In this document: positions 49,696 through 57,923 of the stretch, in pieces
How the letters are laid out: each line of letters starts with the position of its first letter
Numbering within the stretch: position 1 is the stretch's first letter
Source: Scatosoma sp045643825
GTDB taxonomy: Bacteria > Bacillota > Clostridia > Christensenellales > Borkfalkiaceae
Assembly: GCA_045643825.1 (NCBI GenBank)
Contig: JAZRFV010000022.1
Coordinates: forward strand, 1-64,000
DNA length: 64,000 nucleotides
Reading direction: 5' to 3'
Notes under the pieces: generated by a model
Told to the model about the DNA's origin: nothing
The model's database searches: none
What the model saw: the letters and a program-made list of their open reading frames with translations, nothing else
Translations under genes and position numbers: made by a program

Positions 49696-52170
49696 TTATA
49701 AAATTTCCTTCAAACGCTGTTTTGTTGCCATATCCACAGGCAAGGTGTCCACCACCTTCGCATATTCCTCTTCCGAGGTCACCGTTTTCAAGGTTTTGTA
49801 TGCACTATCCTTGTTGCCGTTGATACCCTGTGCCTCAGCCAACACTTTGCAAGCACGTTTTAACCATTTTTCCAAACGAGTCGTCGAGGGATAAACCACC
49901 TCTACACGGTAAGTTTTATCCGCCTCGAAGGGGATAACCACCTCCACACAATCGGTTAAGCGTTTCTTCGTTTCCGTTTCTTCACCGTTTACAAACAAGC
50001 GTACCTGCCCGTTTTCCACCGACTTAAAGCGTACCTTCACCTCACGGTTTTCAGGGATAATGGTAGGATCGCCTTCGGCGGAAATCGTCAATACTTGCGT
50101 ACATGCCCCCTCCATTTCGCTGTATTCCGACTTAAACATGGTAAACAGCACGTTGGGGTTTTGCCCATCCAGGCCATCCTCGTACATGGTGTATTCGCCC
50201 GTACCTTCGTACGCCCAAACCTCTAATTTTTGAGGGTTATAAACGGTGTTTGCGTTGTCCATCGAAAGGGGGATAATCGCACCCTCTTTCGCCAATACGG
50301 GGATACTCTCCACCCCACGGAGCAACGAAACGTCCTTACCACCTTCCTCTGCCTCGTAAACGTCACCCGTGAAGATATCCGTCCACTTGCCTTGCGGAAT
50401 CCACGCACGCACACGTGCGTATCCGTCGGGGTACGCCTTTTGCGTTACGGGTGCAACAATCAACTGACTGCCGAAGCGGTATTCCTCTTTATAATTATAC
50501 GCGCCGTACTCATTCCACTCGTAATAAAGCGGTTCGATTAACGCCGTGCCTTCCACACAGTTTAAATAATTTGCCGTATACAGGTATGGAACGAGTTTAT
50601 GTCGAAGACGTAAAAAGTCCTCCACAATCGCCCCTGTCGAGCCGTAGAGCCAAGGCTCCTTCGACAAAGTTTCTTCCTTTGCACAATGCAAACGAGTGAT
50701 GGGACTAAACACCCCAAACTGCACGTGACGGGCAAACAATTCGTTGGATTTTTCACCAAAATTATGCCCACCGATGTCGTGGCTCCACCACGTATACCCG
50801 ACGTTGGTTGCGGTAGCGGTGAAGTACGGCAGGTACGCCAAGGTACGCCAAGTAATCTCCGTATCCCCCGAGAAACCGACTGGATAACGGTGCGAACCCA
50901 CCCCTGCATAGCGCGACAAAATCATCGGTACGGTATGCTTGGTCGCATTGTCGTAGTAATGGTAATGGTTAAGCGCCCAAAGCGGATCGTATTTCTCCGT
51001 CAACGGCTCTAACTCCTTCTGCCAATAAGGGCGAGCGTCGTGCCACTCGATGTCCGCTTGTTGCCAGTCAATCCACCAAAAGTCCACACCCATTTCTTCG
51101 TGTGGAGTATGTGCCAAGTCAAAATAGGCGTTGATAAAACGATCGTACGAGAAATCAAAGGGTACAGGAAGGTTACTATTAGAATCCATACCCATCGCCG
51201 CCGCCATATTACGGTAGCAATCCTCCCACCAACGGAAACCGTCGGCAGGGTGCAAATTCAAGGTCACCTTCATACCGCGTGCGTGCAACTCGTCCAAGAA
51301 GCCCTTCGGATCGGGGAACAAATTCTTGTTCCAGGTATACCCCGTCCAACCCAAATGTTGAGGCTGTACCACCGTATATTCAGGGCCACCCTTACCGCTT
51401 GCTGTGATGCCAAGCTCCTCATCCGCATGCACGGAATAGTGCCAATCCATATCCACCGTCGCTACGCTGATGGGTACCCCACGCTCCTCAAAACGGTTTA
51501 ATACACGCAAATATTCCTCATCCGTATACACGTGATAACGGCTCCACCAGTTGCCAAGTGCGAAACGAGGAAGTAAGGGTGTTCTTCCCGTCAGCATATA
51601 CAATGCACGGACAGCCCCTCTAAAATCGTTGCCATACACGAAAACGTACTCGTCCGAGCCGTTCGCCTTTTCGTTTTTCACCTCGCCATTGCTGCCAAGG
51701 GTTAAGGAGTCGGAATCGTCAAGGATCGCCAAGCCCGTCTTGGAGCAAACCCCTTTGTCGAGCTGGATTTGGTAAGGCACGTCCCCATTTACCCACGGGC
51801 GGGAATGGGTGTCGCCGTTGCAATTGTCCAGCGTACGGCAGGTACCCAAAAGGTTGCCGTGGTTGTTCAAGCTACGGCGCAAGTCCCCGATTTCCACATA
51901 GCATTGTGCACGGTCCTTGTACAGTACCAAACGGCATACGGGTGTCGTAATCACCGCGTGGGTTTGGTCGCCGTCCATCTCAAATTGCTGTGGCTCGGTA
52001 TTACGATACCAAATCGCCTGCGTTGCCTCGTCACGGAATTTTAAGGCAGGGCTCTTTTCAATACGGAAAAGCCTATCGGTAAGCACCGTCACACGGTAGT
52101 CCAACCAATACACCATATTCTCTTTATACGCCAAAGGCGCCGTTTTTGCAATCAATTGTGTTTTTAACAT
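49696..52170 (-). CDS. Glycoside hydrolase family 31 (alpha-glucosidase type)
   Basis: A retaining alpha-glycosidase of 824 residues. A beta-sandwich N-terminal domain precedes the (beta/alpha)8 barrel. The nucleophile is Asp368 in FWWIDWQQAD and the acid/base is probably Asp436 in GFSGDTEITW. The C-terminal beta domains follow (IVAPVTQKAYPDGYARVRAWIPQGKWTDIF). No signal peptide, so it acts in the cytosol on imported oligosaccharides; alpha-glucosidase and alpha-xylosidase activities both occur in the family. The ATG overlaps the end of the DUF1653 gene by seven bases, so the two are co-transcribed. Confidence 0.92.
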   Translation of the reverse strand: MLKTQLIAKTAPLAYKENMVYWLDYRVTVLTDRLFRIEKSPALKFRDEATQAIWYRNTEPQQFEMDGDQTHAVITTPVCRLVLYKDRAQCYVEIGDLRRSLNNHGNLLGTCRTLDNCNGDTHSRPWVNGDVPYQIQLDKGVCSKTGLAILDDSDSLTLGSNGEVKNEKANGSDEYVFVYGNDFRGAVRALYMLTGRTPLLPRFALGNWWSRYHVYTDEEYLRVLNRFEERGVPISVATVDMDWHYSVHADEELGITASGKGGPEYTVVQPQHLGWTGYTWNKNLFPDPKGFLDELHARGMKVTLNLHPADGFRWWEDCYRNMAAAMGMDSNSNLPVPFDFSYDRFINAYFDLAHTPHEEMGVDFWWIDWQQADIEWHDARPYWQKELEPLTEKYDPLWALNHYHYYDNATKHTVPMILSRYAGVGSHRYPVGFSGDTEITWRTLAYLPYFTATATNVGYTWWSHDIGGHNFGEKSNELFARHVQFGVFSPITRLHCAKEETLSKEPWLYGSTGAIVEDFLRLRHKLVPYLYTANYLNCVEGTALIEPLYYEWNEYGAYNYKEEYRFGSQLIVAPVTQKAYPDGYARVRAWIPQGKWTDIFTGDVYEAEEGGKDVSLLRGVESIPVLAKEGAIIPLSMDNANTVYNPQKLEVWAYEGTGEYTMYEDGLDGQNPNVLFTMFKSEYSEMEGACTQVLTISAEGDPTIIPENREVKVRFKSVENGQVRLFVNGEETETKKRLTDCVEVVIPFEADKTYRVEVVYPSTTRLEKWLKRACKVLAEAQGINGNKDSAYKTLKTVTSEEEYAKVVDTLPVDMATKQRLKEIL

Positions 52171-52388
52171 TCTTCCCCTCCGATATAGGTAAAGCGTTGA
52201 TAGGTTTTACCATCCCGTTCCACCCGTTCATTCCACATTTCCACGGGGCGTACCCACACGCCGCCTTCGCCGTACAAGGCACGGTACACGACCATACGCG
52301 CACCCGTTTCCGAGTGCGTCGCAATTGCGATTACTTCATATTCATTGCCCTTAAAGTGGCGATATTTTCCAAGCTTAATTTCATCCAT
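52164..52388 (-). CDS. DUF1653 family protein
   Basis: A 74-residue single-domain protein with the family pattern: KLGKYRHFKGNEYEVIAIATHSETGARMVVYRALYGEGGVWVRPVEMW. Function is not known. The gene has no ribosome binding site. The promoter at 52395-52423 puts the transcription start exactly at the A of its ATG. The end overlaps the GH31 gene. Confidence 0.88.
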   Translation of the reverse strand: MDEIKLGKYRHFKGNEYEVIAIATHSETGARMVVYRALYGEGGVWVRPVEMWNERVERDGKTYQRFTYIGGEEC

Positions 52389-52394
52389 ACGATT

Positions 52395-52423
52395 AGTTTA
52401 CCACATTTACAAGGAAAATGCAA
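52395..52423 (-). promoter_or_regulatory. Promoter placing the start site on the DUF1653 ATG
   Basis: Minus strand TTGCAT (52423-52418), 17 bases, TAAACT (52400-52395). Seven bases after the -10 box is 52388, the first base of the start codon. Confidence 0.75.
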
Positions 52424-52521
52424 GGTTTCCCAAAAAAAATATGGAAATCTGTTACAAAATCAATAGCTTTTCAAGAAAAAAAGTATTATAATATTCCTCG
52501 GTTTTAAAAAGGAGGGCTTTT

Positions 52522-53664
52522 ATGCAAGCTGCGAAAAGACAATTCCATATACCTTGGATACAAATCGGTAAAACGATGAAGAAAAACGCCGTTTTGTGCG
52601 TTGCCATCCTTGCGGCGACAATTACTGCCTTTATCGTCCCTCCCGATGCGGCATACCTTGATTATTTCGATTGGAAAACCTTAACCTGCCTTTTTTGTGT
52701 GTTGGCGGTGGTTTGTGCCTTGAAAAATATTTTCTTTTTCACCGTTTTGGCAGAAAAAATCGTCGCCCTGTTTAAAAACACCCGCGCCTCGATATTGGCA
52801 CTCGCCTACATCACCTTTTTAGGCTCGATGCTTATCGCCAACGATATGGCGCTGCTCACCTTTTTACCCCTTGGCTACTTCGTACTTTCCTCCACGGGCA
52901 AGACGAAATATATGGCGTTCACCTTTATCATGCAAAACATTGCGGCAAACCTCGGTGGGATGCTTACCCCCTTCGGAAACCCGCAAAATTTATACCTTTA
53001 TACCAAGTTTACCATCCCCACGGGTGAGTTCGTCGCGACCATGCTACCCCCATTTTTAATTTCCGTCGCCCTAATCACCCTTTGTTGCTTCGTATTTGTG
53101 AAGAAGGAAACCCTCGAAATTGAGACAAGGGATATCCAGCTTCCCAAATGGCGCACCGTCATTTACGCACTCCTTTTCACCCTTTCTATCGTTATTGTTT
53201 TCCGTATCATCCCCTTCGTGGTTGGATTAATCGTTATCCCCATCGCCCTTCTTATTATGGATAGAAAGGCGTTGAAGGACGTCGATTACGGTTTGCTGTT
53301 CACCTTCGTGGCATTCTTCATTTTCTCGGGCAACATGTCCCGAATCCCCTTCGTGCAAAACCTTTTTGGTGGATTGCTGCAAAAAAATACCCTGCTTGTG
53401 TCCATTTGCTCCTGCCAAATCATCAGTAACGTGCCTTCGGCAATTTTACTGTCGCAGTTTACGGACAATTATACCGAGCTACTCCTTGGCGTAAATATCG
53501 GTGGTGTGGGCACCCTCATTTCCTCGCTGGCAAGCTTGATTACCTTCCGCGAATATTCCAAACATAACCCCGATAAGGTAAAACGCTACATCCTGCTCTT
53601 TTCGGCGTTCAATTTTGGCTTCTTATTCCTGTTAACGGGCGTGCAAATGTTGATACTTTTATAA
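52522..53664 (+). CDS. SLC13/ArsB-type anion permease (citrate-transporter-like)
   Basis: A membrane protein of 380 residues and about ten helices from the ion-transporter superfamily that includes CitMHS, ArsB and SLC13 permeases. Family marks are the helix-hairpin motifs LIANDMALLTFLPLGYF and NLGGMLTPFGNPQNLYLY in the first half and ISNVPSAILLSQFTDNY in the second. It probably carries dicarboxylates or an oxyanion; the substrate cannot be chosen. AAGGAGG precedes the ATG. It is a single-gene unit with terminator at 53694-53728; a dispersed repeat copy lies between. Confidence 0.82.
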   Translation: MQAAKRQFHIPWIQIGKTMKKNAVLCVAILAATITAFIVPPDAAYLDYFDWKTLTCLFCVLAVVCALKNIFFFTVLAEKIVALFKNTRASILALAYITFLGSMLIANDMALLTFLPLGYFVLSSTGKTKYMAFTFIMQNIAANLGGMLTPFGNPQNLYLYTKFTIPTGEFVATMLPPFLISVALITLCCFVFVKKETLEIETRDIQLPKWRTVIYALLFTLSIVIVFRIIPFVVGLIVIPIALLIMDRKALKDVDYGLLFTFVAFFIFSGNMSRIPFVQNLFGGLLQKNTLLVSICSCQIISNVPSAILLSQFTDNYTELLLGVNIGGVGTLISSLASLITFREYSKHNPDKVKRYILLFSAFNFGFLFLLTGVQMLILL

Positions 53665-53665
53665 T

Positions 53666-53686
53666 TAAACGCATACCTGCCCCCTA
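53666..53686 (+). repeat. Dispersed CGCATACCTG repeat, copy 8 (after the permease)
   Basis: AAACGCATACCTGCCCCCTA, intergenic, directly after the stop codon of the permease gene. Confidence 0.6.
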
Positions 53687-53693
53687 CAAAACG

Positions 53694-53728
53694 CAAAAAA
53701 TCCTCGTTTTTCAACGAGGATTTTCTTT
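53694..53728. terminator. Bidirectional terminator
   Basis: AAAATCCTCGTT pairs with AACGAGGATTTT over a 4-base loop, serving the permease gene and argH. Confidence 0.85.
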
Positions 53729-53731
53729 TAC

Positions 53732-55105
53732 TCATAAACTCTCTTTCAATACACTTATTTGCTCTTTTACCGACTTTGGCGAAGCCCCGCCCTTACTCAA
53801 ACGCTTGCTTACGCAGGTTTCCAAGGAAATTTCCTCGTATAAATCCGCCTCGAACAAGTCGCTATGCTTTTGATATGCCTCCAAGGGGAAGTTGTCTAAA
53901 ACGCAATCCTTTTCAATACATTCCGCAACGATTGTGCCTACAATTTTATACGCCGCACGGAAGGGCATACCTTTTTTCACAAGATAATCAGCAAGGTCGG
54001 TCGCATTGATAAAGCCCTTTTGCGCCGCACGGTAGGTATTTTTCGCATTCACCTTCATCGTCACGAGCATCGGAGCAAGCACCTCCAAGCACATTTTCAC
54101 GGTGTCAAGGGAATCAAACACCCCTTCCTTGTCCTCTTGCATATCCTTGTTGTAGGCAAGTGGCAAACCCTTTAACGTCGTCAAAAGCCCCATCAAATTG
54201 CCATATACACGCCCCGTTTTACCACGGATTAGCTCCGCCATATCGGGGTTTTTCTTTTGGGGCATAATCGACGAACCTGTGGTGTAGGCATCGTCCAGGT
54301 CAATAAACTTAAACTCCCAGCTCGACCACAAAATCAGCTCCTCACTCAAACGAGAAAGGTGCATCATGAGGATAGAGAAGGCACTCATCAGCTCCACACA
54401 AAAATCTCTGTCGGATACCCCGTCAATACTGTTGAGCGACACACCGCTAAACCCAAGCGCCGCCGCCGTCATGTCACGGTCGATGGGATAGGTCGTACCT
54501 GCCAAAGCACAGCTACCCAAAGGACACTCCTCATTCATACGGGCTACCGCATCCTGAATGCGCCCAATGTCACGGCGTAACATCATCGCATAGGCAAGCA
54601 GTTGGTGGCCAAAGGAAATGGGTTGCGCGCGTTGAAGATGGGTGTAGCCAGGTGCAATCACGTCCGCGTTCTTTTCCGCCTGCTCAATCAATGCCCAAGC
54701 CACCTCTTTGATGAGAGCAACCACCTCGTCGGCCTCGTCGCGAAGGTAAAGACGGATATCCACCGCCACCTGGTCGTTACGGCTACGCGAGGTGTGTAAA
54801 CGCTTCCCTGCATCCCCGATACGCTTCGTCAACTCCGCCTCCACAAACATGTGGATATCCTCCGCACCGCCGTCAAAGGTCAATACACCGTTGTCGAGGT
54901 CGGCCTTGATGTCCTGCAAACCGCTTACGATAAGGTCTTTGTCTTCCTTTGTTAAAATGCCCACGCTTTCGAGCATCGTTGCGTGTGCAATCGAGCCGCG
55001 AATGTCCTGTGCGTACATTCTACAATCGAAACGAAGGGAGGAGTTGAAATCATCTGCTTTTTTGTCTAGCGTTTTTTGGAAACGCCCAGCCCACATTTTA
55101 TCCAT
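53732..55105 (-). CDS. argH: Argininosuccinate lyase
   Basis: Splits argininosuccinate into arginine and fumarate, the last step of arginine synthesis. Landmarks are MWAGRFQKTLDKKADDFNSS, HTSRSRNDQVAVDIRLYLRDE, GYTHLQRAQPISFGHQLLAY and the fumarase-family signature GSSIMPQKKNPDMAELIRGK. The 457 residues are a normal length. It follows argG on the same strand, but 216 bases separate them and no SD is visible before the ATG. A hairpin (GTACC...GGTAC, about 55123-55150) sits just upstream, so translation may be controlled or inefficient. Confidence 0.96.
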   Translation of the reverse strand: MDKMWAGRFQKTLDKKADDFNSSLRFDCRMYAQDIRGSIAHATMLESVGILTKEDKDLIVSGLQDIKADLDNGVLTFDGGAEDIHMFVEAELTKRIGDAGKRLHTSRSRNDQVAVDIRLYLRDEADEVVALIKEVAWALIEQAEKNADVIAPGYTHLQRAQPISFGHQLLAYAMMLRRDIGRIQDAVARMNEECPLGSCALAGTTYPIDRDMTAAALGFSGVSLNSIDGVSDRDFCVELMSAFSILMMHLSRLSEELILWSSWEFKFIDLDDAYTTGSSIMPQKKNPDMAELIRGKTGRVYGNLMGLLTTLKGLPLAYNKDMQEDKEGVFDSLDTVKMCLEVLAPMLVTMKVNAKNTYRAAQKGFINATDLADYLVKKGMPFRAAYKIVGTIVAECIEKDCVLDNFPLEAYQKHSDLFEADLYEEISLETCVSKRLSKGGASPKSVKEQISVLKESL

Positions 55106-55321
55106 AGTTTAAATGCGTACCGCCGCAACGCAAAGCGCCACGGCAGGTACTTTTTTCCTTTTTAGTTTTAATTGTATAAGTATATAGATTCAGTACGAAG
55201 CTATAAATTCGTAGATGCGAGCAGTTCAAGGAACACACGGCTTTGTTGCAGGGAGCGTACAAGCCGTACGTGACCAAAACAAAACGCAAGTGCGACGCCG
55301 AAATGCGAAGTATATACGGAT
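55106..55321 (-). other. argG-argH intergenic region
   Basis: 216 bases with no credible gene; the 63-residue open frame here has no SD and unlikely composition. It contains the GTACCTGCCG/CGGCGGTAC hairpin next to the argH start, and TATACT and TACAAT boxes near 55170-55180 without a good -35 partner. Confidence 0.5.
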
Positions 55322-56545
55322 TTATTTATTTTTAGCGTTTACCTCGGCTTGAACTTTGATAGGCAAACCGAACAAGTTAATAAAGCCCGTTGCATCCGCC
55401 TGATTATATACGTGGTCTTCACCGAAGGTTGCGATTTCTTCCGAATACAAGGAATAGTCACTCCATGCACCTGCCTTGATAATGTTGCCCTTATACAACT
55501 TCAAACGCACTTTACCCGTAACGTTTTCCTGCGTTTTATCCACGAACGCGGACAACGCTTCACGCAAGGGGGTAAACCATTGCCCGTTGTAGACAAGCTC
55601 CGCAAAGCATACCGACAGCTCTTGTTTCTTGTGCATGGTGTACTTATCCAAGCAAAGGGTTTCAAGATAGCTATGCGCCGCGTACAAAATTTCCCCACCG
55701 GGGGTTTCGTACACACCACGACACTTCATGCCCACCAAACGGTTTTCTACGATGTCCAAAAGCCCGATACCATTTGCACCGCCAACCTCGTTCAAGGCAA
55801 GGATAATTTCCTTGGCGCTCATCTTTTTGTCGTTGAGTGCCACGGGTTTCCCCTTTTCAAAATCCAAAGTGATATAGGTAGGTTTGTCGGGTGCCTGCAT
55901 AGGCGAAACGCCCATTTCCAAGAAACCTTCCTTTTCATACAAAGGCTCGTTACCCGTATCTTCGAGATCCAAACCTTCGTGGCTCAAATGCCAAAGGTTT
56001 TTATCCTTGGAGTAGTTGGTTTCACGGTTAATTTTCAAAGGCACGTTGTGTGCTTCTGCGTACTCGATTTCCTCTTCGCGGGACTTAATCGACCATTCAC
56101 GCCAAGGCGCGATGATGGGCATGTTGGGTGCAAGTGCCTTGATCGCCAATTCAAAACGCACCTGGTCGTTGCCCTTACCGGTACAGCCATGGCAAATAGC
56201 ATCCGCGCCTTCCTTCAAGGCGATTTCCACCATACGCTTTGCAATAATAGGACGGGCAAACGAAGTACCAAGCAAGTATTCCTCATACTTCGCACCCGCC
56301 ATCATCGTAGGGATGATGTAATCGTCTACAAATTCATTCGTCAAATCTTCAATGTAGATTTTGGACGCGCCCGTCTTAATGGCCTTTTCTTCCAAACCCT
56401 CTAACTCATCCGCTTGACCAACGTTACCGCTTACCGCAATAACTTCGCAGTTGTTGTAATTTTCCTTCAACCAAGGAATAATAATCGACGTATCCAAGCC
56501 ACCCGAATAGGCAAGCACAACTTTTTTAATATTCTTCTTTTCCAT
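55322..56545 (-). CDS. argG: Argininosuccinate synthase
   Basis: Condenses citrulline and aspartate with ATP to argininosuccinate. The PP-loop is LAYSGGLDTSIIIPWLKE at the start; the citrulline and aspartate regions include CHGCTGKGNDQVRFE and the later YDTPGGEIL-like ETPGGEILYAAH. The 407-408-residue length is normal. I start at the ATG at 56545 with AAGGAG six bases upstream; the eight-codon longer frame has no site. Codon use is strongly biased. Promoter at 56598-56626; no ArgR box recognised. Confidence 0.97.
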   Translation of the reverse strand: MEKKNIKKVVLAYSGGLDTSIIIPWLKENYNNCEVIAVSGNVGQADELEGLEEKAIKTGASKIYIEDLTNEFVDDYIIPTMMAGAKYEEYLLGTSFARPIIAKRMVEIALKEGADAICHGCTGKGNDQVRFELAIKALAPNMPIIAPWREWSIKSREEEIEYAEAHNVPLKINRETNYSKDKNLWHLSHEGLDLEDTGNEPLYEKEGFLEMGVSPMQAPDKPTYITLDFEKGKPVALNDKKMSAKEIILALNEVGGANGIGLLDIVENRLVGMKCRGVYETPGGEILYAAHSYLETLCLDKYTMHKKQELSVCFAELVYNGQWFTPLREALSAFVDKTQENVTGKVRLKLYKGNIIKAGAWSDYSLYSEEIATFGEDHVYNQADATGFINLFGLPIKVQAEVNAKNK

Positions 56546-56597
56546 GATAAACTCCTTCGGCGCAAACACGCTGTATTTATATTCATTTTATGCAATT

Positions 56598-56626
56598 ATT
56601 ATACACACACCCCTACCCTTTGTCAA
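56598..56626 (-). promoter_or_regulatory. Consensus sigma-A promoter of argG
   Basis: Minus strand TTGACA (56626-56621), 17 bases, TATAAT (56603-56598). Confidence 0.9.
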
Positions 56627-56758
56627 ATGATTTTACCCCTTTATTTTAAAAGATTTTTGCATATTTTACCCTATTTTGTGTATATATTGTATAAATGCAT
56701 AAAGCGGTGAATATGCATAATTTTTTGCATAAAATCGAAAGGAAAAACAACCGCACGC

Positions 56759-56787
56759 TTGACAAAAACAAGGAAAAATAGTATACT
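56759..56787 (+). promoter_or_regulatory. Promoter placing the start site three bases before the trmO ATG
   Basis: TTGACA (56759-56764), 17 bases, TATACT (56782-56787). Predicted start 56794; ATG at 56797. Confidence 0.85.
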
Positions 56788-56796
56788 GTTTTTACC

Positions 56797-57480
56797 ATGA
56801 AAAATTCGTTTATCGTAAAACCAATCGCATATATTGAAACGGACTTTAAGGAAAAATTCGGCATCCCCCGTCAAAGCGGCCGCGCGCCGTCGTTGACGGC
56901 AAGGATCGTTTTCACCCCCGAATACCGCAACGCGGACGCCCTGCGTGAAATTGAAGGGTTTTCACACCTTTGGTTGCTCTTTGATTTTTCCTTGGCGCAT
57001 AAAACCGAGTGGTCGGCAACCGTCCGTCCGCCCCGTCTTGGCGGAAACAAGCGTGTGGGCGTGTTTGCCAGCCGTTCTCCCTTCCGTCCCAACCCCATCG
57101 GGCTTTCCTGCGTGAAGCTTGTGGGGGTAGAACACACGGAGAATGAAGGTGCGGTGTTGCTTGTATCAGGGGCTGACCTTTTGGACGGAACACCCATTTT
57201 GGACATCAAGCCCTACCTGCCCTTTGCGGATTGTATCCCCGAAGCAACGGGCGGATACGCAGGCGAACATGCAAGGGATTGCGTAGAGGTGGTATTTCCT
57301 GCCGAATTACTTGAAAAAATCCCCACGGCAAAGCGTGAGGGTTTGATGGATTGCTTAAAAGACGATCCTCGCCCTTCCTATCAAGAGGAAGGCAGAGTAT
57401 ACGGTATGCGTTTTGCGAATTTTGATATCAAATTTGTTGTAGAAAAGGGAGTATTAACCGTTACGGAAGTAGCAGAGTGA
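56797..57480 (+). CDS. trmO: tRNA (N6-threonylcarbamoyladenosine-37) methyltransferase TrmO
   Basis: Methylates t6A at position 37 of tRNA-Thr, using S-adenosylmethionine; formerly TsaA/YaeB. The beta-barrel family signatures are GRAPSLTARIVF, IEGFSHLWLLFDFSL and the strongly conserved SRSPFRPNPIGLSCVKLVGVE, then LLDGTPILDIKPYLPFAD. The 227-residue length fits. tsaD, which makes the substrate modification, is at 36999. No SD exists and the predicted leader is about three bases. The stop codon TGA lies inside the first GTGAAGTT unit of the following palindromic element. Confidence 0.92.
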   Translation: MKNSFIVKPIAYIETDFKEKFGIPRQSGRAPSLTARIVFTPEYRNADALREIEGFSHLWLLFDFSLAHKTEWSATVRPPRLGGNKRVGVFASRSPFRPNPIGLSCVKLVGVEHTENEGAVLLVSGADLLDGTPILDIKPYLPFADCIPEATGGYAGEHARDCVEVVFPAELLEKIPTAKREGLMDCLKDDPRPSYQEEGRVYGMRFANFDIKFVVEKGVLTVTEVAE

Positions 57481-57674
57481 AGTTTTCGCATAGCGAAAGT
57501 GAAGTTTATTTCATAAGTGAAGTTTTGCGTTCCGCAAAGTGAAGTTTGCCTATCGGCAAGTTGCGGCCGTTATTAATTATGGCAACAACTTTTACCGCAG
57601 GTAAAAACTTCACTACGCCGCAGGCGTAACTTCACTCGTTTACGAACTTCACTGTGGCAAAGCCACAATTTCAC
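57477..57674. repeat. Symmetrical multi-hairpin element built on GTGAAGTT
   Basis: Four direct GTGAAGTT units (57477-57484, 57499-57506, 57517-57524, 57539-57546) face four inverted units (57606-57613, 57628-57635, 57645-57652, and the changed AATTTCAC at 57667-57674). Each interval is itself a small hairpin: TTTCGC-ATA-GCGAAA, TTAT-TTC-ATAA, TTTGCG-TTC-CGCAAA, TTGCC-TATC-GGCAA, then TTTACC-GCA-GGTAAA, TACGCC-GCA-GGCGTA, TCG-TTTA-CGA, TGTGGC-AAA-GCCACA. The centre (57560-57586) pairs GTTGC with GCAAC. The arms pair overall, so the whole can fold as a branched cruciform. Confidence 0.9.
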
Positions 57675-57690
57675 CGAAAGGTACGCCCTT

Positions 57691-57921
57691 CTACCCGCTC
57701 GGTAGGGTGTTAAACCGCTTTATCCTATCCGCCTGGAATTTCATTTCCACCGTATAGACACCGTTTTTGCAGGTCAATTCCATACGCGGTAAGCCGATAA
57801 GATCAAAATATTCGTTAAACTTCTCGGCAAAATCCTGCAAAACCAACGCTTTACAGGCATCGCTCATCACCGATTTGTCCGCTTGCAGAACGTTATTTAC
57901 CCGTAAAAATTCCTCTCGCAA
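57691..57921 (-). CDS. Small protein downstream of MinD, unknown (MinE position)
   Basis: A 76-residue protein starting at TTG 57921, with GAGGAG nine bases upstream that overlaps the end of minD. Longer frames run out of frame through minD and are unlikely. The sequence has a long helix (MSDACKALVLQDFAEKFNEYF) followed by two or three strands (PRMELTCKNGVYTVEMKF). It occupies the place MinE has in minCDE operons and has a helix-then-strand order like MinE, but I see no MinE signature. Alternatives are an unrelated division or DNA-partition adaptor. Confidence 0.55.
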   Translation of the reverse strand: MREEFLRVNNVLQADKSVMSDACKALVLQDFAEKFNEYFDLIGLPRMELTCKNGVYTVEMKFQADRIKRFNTLPSG

Positions 57922-57923
57922 AA

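Noticed and set aside
55098..55289. 63-residue minus-strand frame between argG and argH
   Set aside because: No SD, Cys-rich random-looking product, and it runs into argH in a different frame.
57477..57674. CRISPR array or tandem repeat
   Set aside because: The units are 8 bases long, half are inverted, and the spacers are self-complementary hairpins; no cas gene is near.
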